From Amblyornis subalaris (Eukaryota > Chordata > Aves > Passeriformes > Ptilonorhynchidae), in NCBI GenBank assembly GCA_018881555.1, contig JACAXG010000079.1:2484786-2548785 (forward strand): 64,000 nucleotides of DNA, given 5' to 3'. Below are positions 38,451 to 49,396 of this stretch, one piece after another. A program made the position numbers and the translations under genes. Positions within the stretch are counted from its first letter, which is position 1. Every line of letters starts with the position of its first letter. Under the pieces are notes generated by a model. The model was not told the DNA's origin, did no database searches, and saw only the letters and a program-made list of their open reading frames with translations.

Positions 38451-41400
38451 CAGAGGCAAGGTCATGGCAGGTGCTGGGGCTGGCAGCAGCCCGATTGGGA
38501 AGCCAGGCAGCAATATTTTGGAATAGGTCAGTTGTCCTCTACTCTAGTCCAATCCTACCTGCGCTTGTGCTAGGACTTAGCATTTGAAATCCCATGGCAG
38601 CTAATGACTTTCATCACTCATCTTTTGTTCCCTCGGATTTATTTCCTTTAAAGAAAAAAAAAAGAAAAAAAGAAACCCCAGATGTTATTTCCTCCTGAAA
38701 TGCACACATACAGAAAACAACATTGATTTTCTTGTAGTCCGTGTTTGTCGGTCTTAGCCAAGCATTGTGTGTAGGTGTAATGTGATTTAAAAAAAAAAGA
38801 TGAAATGTGGGTGGGACTGAAAATGCAGTTGATATTATTCATCTGTTTATGCCATCGTACACGTGTGATCAGGCTGCGATCTTGTGCAGCAGCCTAAGAA
38901 CCTACAGATTGCTTGAATCATCCTTCTGTAAAAGAGCCAGGAGATGTGTTATTTAATACTTCTACTAGATCAGCAAGATCTGCATAAACTACATTTGTAT
39001 TTCATAGCTACAGCCAGCATCGGCCCACACATGTGATGAAACATCAGTATAGAAATCCATACCTGTACTTTTTTTAATTTCATCAGGATTCCAGCTAGGA
39101 TAAAAATATGTGTAAACAGCATACTTAACAAAAGTGAAGATTTTGTAAAAGTAAAACTATTTGTAAGTTTGGGTCAAGTTTGCAAAACAGACAGATCTGT
39201 ATAAAAGGAAAAATTTCAAGGAAAATATTTCTGATTTTCAATTCTGAGCACTTTATGTGGAAAATTGAAGGGACATTTAAAGGGCTACAGAAAAAAAACC
39301 TGAAATTGAATTTTTATTTGGTTGAAAAAAGCAAGTAAAAAGAAATTTTGTTGTTGTTGTTTCTGGGGTCAACTTGTGATAGAAACAAAAAAAAAGGTTG
39401 TTTCTACACCTCTAGTTTTGATACACCTTCTCAGAAGGAGTAAAAATGTGGCGCTGGCACTTGATTGCCAAGCCATCCTCATTTGGGTAGAGTAGGGAGT
39501 TTTTCCACGGGATCCCAGTCTCCTGAATGCTCCTTCGGTTCTGTGGAAACTTACCTGTGACGTACACAGACCATCCAAAAATCTTAGGTGTAGATCCCTT
39601 ATCGTGTTTTTGCAGGCTCAACCACATTCCTGCTTCCACAGAGAGCAGTTCTTCTAGCTGCAGGCAGTACAAACTTGTTGTAGTGCTAATTATTTGATCA
39701 TCTGCCTCAGTATTTCCAGATGTAAGAGATTTCTTTCTTTTGGTTGTTAACGAAGGGGTTTGGTTTTCTGTCTCTGTTCCCCATTAGCAACATGTCTGTT
39801 AGTAAATCAAGTGCGCCCAGAATCGCACTCTGGCACGGAGGCTGGTTGCCTCCAGAGGAGGATGCTGTCTCACCTGCCAAAACCAAATGACTGCACCCAG
39901 ACTGTGTGTAAGGTATGATCCAGAGCTCACCCTAACCCCCGGTCTGTGCCTGGGAGAGTGATAATCTGCCCTCTGGTTTGGGCAACTGATATTGAAATGA
40001 CNTGGGTCCAAAGTGTGTCAGCGGCTGCTCTGGATTTTAAAGGTGCAATTGGTTTCCAGAATCCAGGAATGCTCACTGACGTGGTTTGACTTCACTTCTG
40101 TGAAGGTAGTTCTAACATCTCTCCCTTCCTTATTGGCACCGATCAGCACAACAGTCTTCTTTCAAAGCATCCAAAATCAGGTGTATACTTATTATGTCCC
40201 CAAGCAAAGTATTTTCCTTCAAATAAAAGTATAGTTAGTGCAAGCAGCTTTAGCAGGTGTTCTAGAATGAGGCTGATAGGGGAGAATGGAGCCATCAAGA
40301 TAAAAACCTGGGATCCATAGGATGTCTGCCCAGGAAGAAGCAGTGAAACAAGGCAGAATGACAGGTAGCAGCAGATGCTGATGGCGAGGGCTGTTGGCTG
40401 CTGCTGAACCGAACAGTTTCACTGGGAATAAAGTCAAGAATTTCTAAGCAGGCATAAGACATGAGTCTGTTTTCAGAGGGTGAGGAGGAGGAGCCTGGAG
40501 GATCTAAGGGCCTGGGTTTGGTGGGGGTTTTTGGTAGGGAGGAAACATTTTTCAGCACAAATATGCTGTGGATCTAGGTTCAATTTTCCCTAATCTATTC
40601 TTACTGGGGATGTTATTGCAAGCAGTTCTGTATCGGAAGAAGAGAACAGTTGACTTCTGATTCCTGTGGAAATGCAAAAGAAGCTGATTCTTTTTAACTG
40701 AGACCTCTCTGGAAGGACAGGGTAGAAAGTCACTAACAGGCATTTGCTTTCCAGCTGGTCAGTACAACAACAATGAGACTCATACAGTTTCTCAGTGTAG
40801 TAGCAGACAATCTTTCTGATCAAAGTGTGGAGTTGTGTTTTGCTTAGCCAGCTTCTGGTGCTTTTCATATATACCTGTTTAGTTGATGGGCTATGGTGGC
40901 AAACCTATAGCATAATAGAAAATACCCACATTTCCTTTGCAAGGATACAGGAGATCAAGACCAATTTTAACTAAAGCTGATTTTGCCATCTCTATGTAGA
41001 ATAAATATTTTCACCCGTTACATAGCAATTGAATTCAAGGAAGCATTATTTCTGATGGGATATACCTGTCATTGGAGACTTTTGTTTCACCTATTAATTT
41101 TGTTATCCACTCCTTTCACCCACACACACCAGGGTAGCATTTTTAAGAATTAACAGCAGCAACTTTGTTTTCTCAGTTATGTCTAGTTTAACTAACATTT
41201 AATCCTCTTAGCTCTTATACCCTCACAAACAGGGATTTGTTTGGNTAAAAACTTTTAATTAGCCCAATCACATGGAGCAGGTATTTAACAACCCCAAGGC
41301 AAACCCATTTCAGACATCAGAGATGTCTCACCACCAGATTGGGAGAGCTAATTCTAGGAGCCTTTTGCTGCAGGGTGCAGAACTTGAATAACAGGGTTGG

Positions 41401-43734
41401 TAAGTGGCTGGCACTCAGTTTTTCTGCCTAAGTGGGCAGCATTCTTTAATGGTAATTTGCTGGCTCCAAACAGTGTTTCATGATCCTTCACTAACCCCTC
41501 ATCTCTGCTCTCCCTCCAAAGCAGCCCTTCAGTTTGTGCTTGCACAAGTCAAGCCAGCTCTGAAGAGAGGCAAGGATTTTCTCATGGGATTGTTAAGACC
41601 GGTGAAGACCTGGCAGGTTACTGGAACAAATAAACACATAAACTGACCAAGGATAGAACCTGCTGAACTTTTTATGTTAGTAATTTGAATCCTGAAGAAA
41701 GATGACTTGAGCAGTATACATGTCCTGATGCAGGAAGCACGGGGTCACTGCTGCAGGGCAGGCAAGGCTGCGGGGGAAGATGCTGATGCCAATGGGACCT
41801 GTGCTCCTGTGGCGCATGAAATCACTGAGAAAAGGAGTGGCTATCACAAAGCGGAAGAATGGATACTTGTGAAAAAGCAGGAGTAAATGCTTGCATAATA
41901 TGCTAAACATGTAATAATTAACTTGAGACTAGCTCTGCCACAGAACCAGGGCCCCAGCTGTGCAAAACCCACATCCATAAGTGATTTTCAGGTCCAAGCT
42001 GTTTCTCCAGCAGTATCTCTCAGAGGGATCTTGAGGGGGCTATGTGAAGTATTTAGCAGTGCTCCTCAAGCAGGTCTCTGGGGAAACGAGAGCAATATTG
42101 TGATCTGCTGAGACTGGAGGAAAAGACCATGAGTGGTGACCCACAGGGGCATCACTTCATTGCACTTTTCCAGCAGTATTATCTTCCTCTGCTGTGTCTG
42201 CTGCCACTGTGTTGTTTTCTAAATACCTGTCAGAAGGGATGCTGATCAAGTCACCCCCATCGAGTGTGCTGCCGTGGAGGTTTTTTTGGTCTGTATTATC
42301 ACCTTAAACTTGCTTTGGAAAATCTAAAACCATAGTAGACATAAGTAAGTAAATAACTGAGAAATAATAGCATCTTCTGTTTAACTTTAAAGTTGCAGAG
42401 AGGAGCCCTCTACATCTACCTCTTTCATCCCTAACTTTGCAATATCATGAGAGCTTTCCTAGGCATTAGCTTTAATTGATTGTCAATTAACCTGAGGTAT
42501 TTGATACTTGTCCCAACATTCTCCACATATTCGTTCCTGGCTCCAGGTGCTCCTCTCTAGGATGCCAGTGCTTACTCTCAGAGCCAGGTGGCCCTGCCTC
42601 AGCAGGGGAGCAGATGCCTGGAAGGTCTGCATAGTGAGCAGGGCAGCATGCACTTTTGGGATGCCTCACAGACCTATGAGGAATATGACTGGCCAGGCTG
42701 TTTTTTACAGATGTGGTTATGATGAGCTGCCCCCACTGTAAACACTTAAAAATGCCCTCCTGTCCCAGTTCAAGAGGTAAACCAGGTAGTCATATGGTGC
42801 ACATGTAAACACAGGGTACCTTGTTTAAACATATTTGGTTGTGTTCTAGCTAGACATAAAATCAGTTTTTAAAGCAAATCATTCTGATGAATGGATGTAA
42901 AATCAATTGAAGGTATGTTGCCTGAACAAGACCTGATTGACCAGGCAGGATTTCCACTACAGCCCACTTACTGAGAGAAGTTAAAATACCAAAAACATGG
43001 AGCATTAGAAATCATTCCATAGGAAGCCAGCTTTTAATAAAGTCTGCTGACTGAGCTCATCCTGAACTTTTGGCTTTCAGAGGGCAACTGAAAATCTTAC
43101 TTAGTAGCATTAGATGCGGACATTTGCAGGCAGCAGTAAATATATCAGTGATTGCAGTGTTGATAACCATTAGCAGGTTTGTTTTCTGGCTTACTTACAG
43201 TTAACTAAAAGCAATCCATAAGCCAAATTAAAATGTGGCAGAATGATGTGATGGAACGGAAACATGATGTCAGATAATATAATTAAAAGCTACTGAATAA
43301 CCCTAAATAAAGGGGGGATCTTAGCTTTAATATCCCAAGTTTAATACACCAAGTAAAGCAAAATCTTTGGTACTTTGCAGAGCACCATGAAAGCAATTCA
43401 GTGCTCACACTGGCAATTAAATATTTGGGACCAGTGGCCCACACCAAGCTTTGCGTGGCTGTCTTGCTCGGTGCGCTCGATTTCCAACCAGTGAGCGTGG
43501 GCTAAGGTTTTCCTGCAGGAATGTGCAGGGACCCTGGGCAATAAGAACATTTTAGTAAATTCCCTAATCCCTTGGAAACAAGCAGCCAAAACACATGTGA
43601 TACTCAGCTTCTGGCTGAGTACGCTCAGGCTCAGGCAGAGACCACCACGAGGTTTCTTTCATTCAGGTCTATAAAATCTGGGGTGGTATGGAGTGGGTGG
43701 GTTGGGGTGAGCTGTTCACAGTCTCTCCCAATGC
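38451..43734. other. Noncoding stretch, no gene recognised
   Basis: Ns lie at 40,002 and 41,245. A-rich runs lie at about 38,651-38,673 and 38,789-38,798. A compact hairpin, TTAATTGA-TTG-TCAATTAA, lies at 42,472-42,490. The segment 41,514-41,620 is bounded by CAG and CAG|GT words and is open on the + strand, but its translation has no recognisable features and the flanking splice signals are weak. Confidence 0.55.
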
Positions 43735-44100
43735 CAGAGGTAGTGACTGCTAGACAAAGCTCTAGGAGCCATTTTCAGAATAAAAGGAGATATTTCTTCA
43801 TGCAGCAAATACTGGATCTGTGAAACTCTACTAAAGGGTATGAAAAAATGCAGCAATTTTTTTCAGACACTCGAGAGAAGACTGCGCAAGAGAGGTCCAC
43901 CACTGGGCAAACTAGATCAGGCTNAAGGAGTCCCCTGAGCTAAAAATGGTTGGAGGCCGGAAGAGGACTTGCAGAAAAGATCAATTGTATTCATCCTATT
44001 CTTGGTATTCTTCAGGGGTCAGTTTGTGGTCACTGCAGCAGACAGGTTACTGAGCTACATGAGCCCCAGAAGTCTGAAATAACACTGCTGTATTTTTATT
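43735..44100 (+). mobile_element. Old CR1-like LINE, 3' region (diverged)
   Basis: Three blocks keep the order seen in older avian/reptilian CR1 3' regions. The first is AAAGGAGATATTTCTTCATG with CTGGATCTGTGAAACTC. The second is GGAGTCCCCTGAGCTAAAAA with GGTTGGAGGCCGGAAGAGG. The third is CAGTTTGTGGTCACTGCAGC with AGACAGGTTACTGAGCTACA. It is clearly more diverged than the copies at 16.3 and 48.5 kb, so it is probably an older subfamily. An N lies inside at 43,924. Both ends are approximate and no coding capacity remains. Confidence 0.75.
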
Positions 44101-47100
44101 TGGATGGTAAGCCAATTGTGTACCAGTTTTCTGATGTGTAGATGAGTTCAAGGTGCTTTGTCTTCTCATCAGTGCCTGAGCTGGAGGGGAGAGTACTGCA
44201 GGGAGCAGCGGTGCCACATTACCTCTGAGGAAGGAGGTCATTCCCTCAGCTACTCCATGGCTGTAGCTACCAGATGCATAGGAAGACACAGGAGTAGTGC
44301 TCAGTGGCAAGAGGAGCATTGCATGATGGTGTATTTTGCCTGGGGTCCAGTAAGTTGCAGGCTATGCTTTGTGAAGCTATGTGCCATAGTGCTCCCATTT
44401 ATTTACACTAGGATGGTTTTTTAGCCCTGTCAAACCAGCCTGACAAGATTGCCCTAGCCAAGAGCACCTTCTTCTCTGTGTCTTCTATCCCACTTTGTCC
44501 CTCTTTTTGTGCATAGGAAGACTCAGAACTGAGCTCTGTGCTTTCTTTTATGAAACTAAAATAACTTTTGAAAAGTTTGTAGATTAACAAATGACCCCAA
44601 GTTCTTCCTTTGTCCTCTAAATAAATAAAACACACATCACAGCAATACAGTAAAACATAGTTTGCCCTTGTGCTTGAGAACATATAGCAAGAAACATTAT
44701 ACTCAGTAGTTTAAATTAACTTGCTTATCTTCAGACTACCAGAAAAAAAAAAGCATTATTTATCCCCGTCTCTTATACTGCAGCAATGATAAGCACTTTG
44801 TTAAAAACATCAGTGCCATTGCCTAAAGTCTGAAGCCGTAAGGAAGGCAAACTCTGACGAGCTGTTTCTGGCCCACTGTGTTTTGTGGGTTCATCATCTG
44901 AGTGCCAACATGGGAAAGTACAAGCAATATGTGTCACGAAATAAGAGAAAAAAAACATCCTGGTATTCCAATGGCTTAGTAATTGTAAAAAATTATTTAA
45001 ATAAACGTTCTAAAATTTTAAAAATATAATAAATAATTTTTATTTACAAATACTTTTTTAAAAAAGGGTGCTGCAGTTTTTGTGCACACATACGTACACA
45101 AAATCATGAGAATTGTGTCAAATGTCTGCACAGATGCATGTCATAAGCTTTGAGTTTCCTTTCTGTGGCTGCAGGGAGTTAAAGCATGTTTGCAGGTGGA
45201 CATTTTTTTAGATGTGTACATATCTGTACTGCCTGGAATACAGGCTTTTATACTTTTTATAAATGGTATCTGCATTATTTAAGGTGCATTAACTGCTACT
45301 GTACTTCTAGGTTTTGTTTCAGAGGGGATAAAGCAACTTATTCCTAATATTGCAGGATATAATAGTCACATTGTTTGAAGCACTGCTGGGAAGCCCTCAG
45401 ATGATAAGCACAGTATAAGAACATATCTGAAATAGTACTGATACCTTGACTTTAGCAGAAATGTGCTAATTTGTTTTAATAGAGAATGCAGACTCATTAG
45501 GTTAAAAGAAGTTGTTTCAAATCATAATCTGATATCCCAGAGGTGTTGGTGGATTCTGATACATGAATTTGCATGACTGAGCACAGTATCATTTTTCTTT
45601 AGGTTAGATATGCAGGCATTTAGCTTGGATATTCCTTCAGCATCTTATTCACAAGGCAAAAAAGATCTTGGAGACACAGGTCTCTAAAAGAATGTCACCA
45701 ATAATATGAAAGGGCTGAAACCTATTTTTGAGCGACTGCCATAGTCCCACTGTTTCCTTCTTCACTCAACTGGAATGACATCAGTAGAAAGTTTAGTTTC
45801 TAGAAATCAGTTTCCCAGGAACGTGTTTTTAATGAGGTCATAAGAACCCCTCTCACCTTCTTCGGAACATAATTTATCTTCTTTCCTTCCTTGCATATAC
45901 TACTTCATATAGGCCTACAGGTGGGAAGGGAGGGATTTTAGCAAGATTAAGACAATACAACCCCCTTGCCTCCATTTCNGGTCATCGTATAGAAGGAACA
46001 GAGTTCTAGGACTAAACAGACATGGATTCCCTGTGTTGCTTATGCCACACAGCACTCAAGGGAGTCTCATGCTAACCCAGGGCATGAGACATATTAGACT
46101 GTTTGTTTACTAGAAGTAAATTCCCTCAGAATACCCACCAGCACCTCTCATGGCTGCAGAAGTCCAGAAGCTTGCAGAGCTCCTGACAACCAGCACCATC
46201 ATGAGTAGTACAGGGATGGAGTGGACTTTGTTTTAACAGTGGCAATTCCTCGGTACAACTCTGGGGTTTTATATCCATCTCTCCTTTGCTTCTCCCCCTC
46301 AGAGATACAGCATCACAGGTAGGAGATCTGCACACCAAAGGAGCTACAAGCTACTGCTTCATTTACTGTTCCTTAACAAGGAATGCAATCAGCAAGATGC
46401 TAACACCCAAAACATTGACTAACACACTGACAAGAATAAAGTTTTGGCAAGTCTTAATCCATTTTCATGTAAAGGATCACTACAGGCTCTGCCACACAAT
46501 CCACAAACTGATTCACAGTCTGGAATTTCAGGCTCATACACAGTGTGATCCCACAGGCTTATTTATATTCATCTATGCTCTGCCTGTTTTAGTGGTGCAC
46601 GTTTTTAGTAGGCTTAGCACTGTAAGAAAATATAGATTTTCACTGATGATTTACTTAACCACAAGCAAATGAAATTATATCAACCTGTCAATAAAGTGAC
46701 ATCAGTGAAGAACAAGAAATGGACTCAGTAACTGGGATCCAATCAGTAACTGAACCATCACATCCGTTGTAATACCGTCTAAGTGTCAAATGTGCACATG
46801 AAGAATAGCAGCAAATCCAAAAGGTGCAATTTTTCCTCCCTCTCTGCTTTTGTTTGCTTACGTAGATTGGCTGAGTTGCCCTCACTTGTTTGTATCTAGG
46901 AGTGGCGGTGTTCCAACATGCCGTTGCCTTCGTTCCTGAGAGGCCTCTCGTGAAGAAACACATTACCTTTCCCCTGGATGTGTTGGGGTTACAGCTCAGC
47001 CCAGGTGGAGTGGCAGGCACTGCCCCGCTCTAGCTGCTCTCCCAACATCCTCCTGGTCATGCTGGGAGCGAATGCCAGGGTGGAGGCAGGATCACAGATC

Positions 47101-48538
47101 TGCCTGGTAGCAGGCTCTTAGGTCAGCTCTTGAACCAGTGCCCCAACCTAGAAATGAGCTTGCAGAGAGGAGTGAGGCTGGTCAGAGGTGGTGTTAGCTG
47201 GGAGGGCAGGCTCGCGCCAGCTACGTGCTGTACCTCTGCAAAAGACACTGCAATGGCAATTCTTACCTTGGCTCAAACAGACCCAGTGTCTAGCAGGAGA
47301 TATTTTATTACTTTTAATGAAGCAAGTATAGGTGTCAAATAGGAAATTCTGAAAAGCAGCCTTGGCTGGCCCCAAACAAAACACAGCAGAAATGTTACTC
47401 TTTGTTATGTTGGACCTGTTCTCATNCTCTGCAGTTCTTCGCTTTTGAGCAGTTTTGTGTCCCTACTGCCAGCCTGAGCAATGGGTGAAGGTATGGAAAC
47501 ACTTCTCATGATCCGGAGCCGTTTTCAATTTTAATGATTAAATAGATGAGAGCATTCTGACTTTTCGTAGGATGACTGGTGCTTGCTGCTGGTACTCTTG
47601 GAGACACTGCTGTCCTTTAGTAAGAAGAAAATCTTTAGAAGTGGCCAAGACACTCAGTTTCCCATCCCTACATTTGTAACGAGTAGTTGACTAATATGTG
47701 AGATCAGATAANTGGCTATCCTGTCACTCAAAATGGTCACAGTAACCTTAGTGAAACCAAATATGATTTAATTTCTGACTTTAATAATTTCAGTGTTCTC
47801 CTTCAGAGCTGACTGTATATCAAAGGAGGTGAAAACACCATGTGAAAATACAAGTGAGCTGGGATTCCTTCAAGGGAAAGGCTAAGCAAATGTAAACCAC
47901 TAAGAGGATTTAAAAGCCCACGAGTATGTAGCTGTAACATGAAATACTGACTATCACCACAGAATACTTCAGGATTATTCCAAACTACCAATCAAGTTTG
48001 AGTCTAGATGCAGGTGATAAGTTGCAAAAGAAAAAGAAAAGTACAATCAATCATGAAAAAATCCTGCTAACAGGTTTGCAGCACTGTTCTCACACTTGGA
48101 GACAGGATACTAACAGTTTATATGGGTTCAGAATTTGATATTTTGATGATGATAAATTGAGTGACTCTTAGACTGTGTCTAGCAATCTTTACTAAGGCAT
48201 CTTTTATGACCTTTCTCATAATCTGGTGGTGCTTGGAGTCTTGGTAATCATTAAAATATGATTTGTCATCTCTCTTCACAGTGATCTGTAACATCCGTTT
48301 AGGACTCTCTATGTTATTTCTGAACAACTGTTTCCATACATCTATTCTGTTGTTTAAGAAACAACAAAAAATATAGCTTTTCATGACTCATGTGCAGTAC
48401 CATCCACAACACTGGCAAAAATTCAGTGCTCTTCAATATCCTTGTGCAATAAATGGAGTTGTGTTGAATCAAATTAGATCATTTCAGGTGTTTGAATCCT
48501 CCCTGCTTAGGGGACCATTTTGAAAGCACAAAGCCAAA
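44101..48538. other. Noncoding stretch, no gene recognised
   Basis: It holds an AT-only-like zone at 44,981-45,066 and Ns at 45,979, 47,426 and 47,712. Open frames such as 46,286-46,672 (+, 128 codons) and 46,688-47,020 (minus, 110 codons) have no family signature. The stretch 46,900-47,230 is somewhat GC-richer with scattered CpGs but lacks a clear donor or TATA word. Confidence 0.55.
44981..45066. repeat. AT-rich low-complexity zone
   Basis: About 86 bases contain only a handful of G or C, built from TAAAA, ATTTT and AATAATTTTTATTTA words. The composition is typical of matrix-attachment or easily unwound DNA, but nothing specific can be shown. Confidence 0.75.
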
Positions 48539-49090
48539 GAGTGCACCCTCAGCAAATTTGCAGATGGCACCAAGCTGAGTGGTGCAGTTCATATGCCTGG
48601 GAGATGAGATGCCATCCAGAGGGACCTGGACAAGCTCAAGAAGTGGGCCCATGGGAACCTCATGAGGCTCAACGAGGCCAAGTGCAAGTGTCAACACAGG
48701 CTGGGGGATGAAGGAACTGAGAATGGCTGTGTAGAAAAGGACTTGGGGGTGTTGGTGGATGAGAGGCTGGACATGAGCTGGCAATGTGCTCTCAAACACC
48801 AGCAAGTCAGCCACAGCCTGGGCTGCATCAAGAGAAGTGTGGCCAACAGGCCGAGGGAGGTGATTCTCCCTCTCTATTCCACTCTCATGAAACTCCACCT
48901 AGAGTGCAGCATCCGGCTCTGGAGGATCCAGCACAGGAAGGACATTGACCTATTGGAACAAGTGCAGAGGAGGGCCGTGAAGATGATCAGAGGGCTGGAT
49001 CACCTCTCCAATGAGGGAAATCTGAGAGTTCAGGTTGTTCAGCCAGGAGAAGATAAGGTTCTGGGGAGATCTTATAACACCTTCCAGTAG
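48539..49090 (+). pseudogene. CR1 ORF2 (reverse transcriptase) C-terminal relic
   Basis: CR1 ORF2 normally encodes an endonuclease and a reverse transcriptase used for target-primed insertion. Only the end survives. The frame starts ECTLSKFADGTKLSGAV, where the catalytic FADD-type motif reads FADG (48,557-48,568), so the second catalytic aspartate is lost. An in-frame TGA follows at 48,605-48,607, in a position where an Arg codon is usual, consistent with CpG decay. The frame then stays open ([62 protein letters not shown]) to a TAG at 49,088-49,090, before the usual ORF2 end. Between KCK and QHRLGDE an in-frame loss of roughly 10-14 residues is apparent relative to the family. It is non-functional. 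Confidence 0.93.
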
Positions 49091-49396
49091 CTAAATGGAG
49101 AAAGATGGTGACGGATTTTTAGCAGGGCCTGTTGCAATAGGACAAGGGTTTTAAACTAAAAGAGGGTAAATGCAGACTACATATAAGGAAGACATTTTTT
49201 AGGATGACGGTGGTAAAATGCTGGAACATGTTGCCCAGAGAGATGTTAGATGCTTCATCCCTGGAAGTGTTCAAGTTCAGGTTGGACAGTGGTCTGAGCA
49301 ACCTGATCTAGTTGAAGATGTATCTGCTACTTGAAGGGGCTGGACTAAATGTCCTTTAAAAGTACCTTCCAACCCAAACCATTCTATGATTCTGTA
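48539..49396 (+). mobile_element. CR1 LINE, 5'-truncated copy with ORF2 end and 3' tail
   Basis: This is the longest transposon in the window. It begins abruptly at the reverse-transcriptase catalytic region of ORF2 and runs through the coding end (GTTGCCCAGAGAGATGTTAG, GAGCAACCTGATCTAGTTGA) to the 3' terminal block CCTTCCAACCCAAACCATTC and TATGATTCTG. The 5' truncation and missing poly(A) tail are normal for CR1, which ends in a short octamer-type repeat instead. The level of damage (stops and one deletion) indicates an immobile, fairly old copy. Confidence 0.96.

Noticed and set aside
43306..43325. AAATAAAGGGGGGATC, polypurine-tract-like
   Set aside because: It is not followed by an LTR-type TG start and no internal retroviral sequence is seen upstream.
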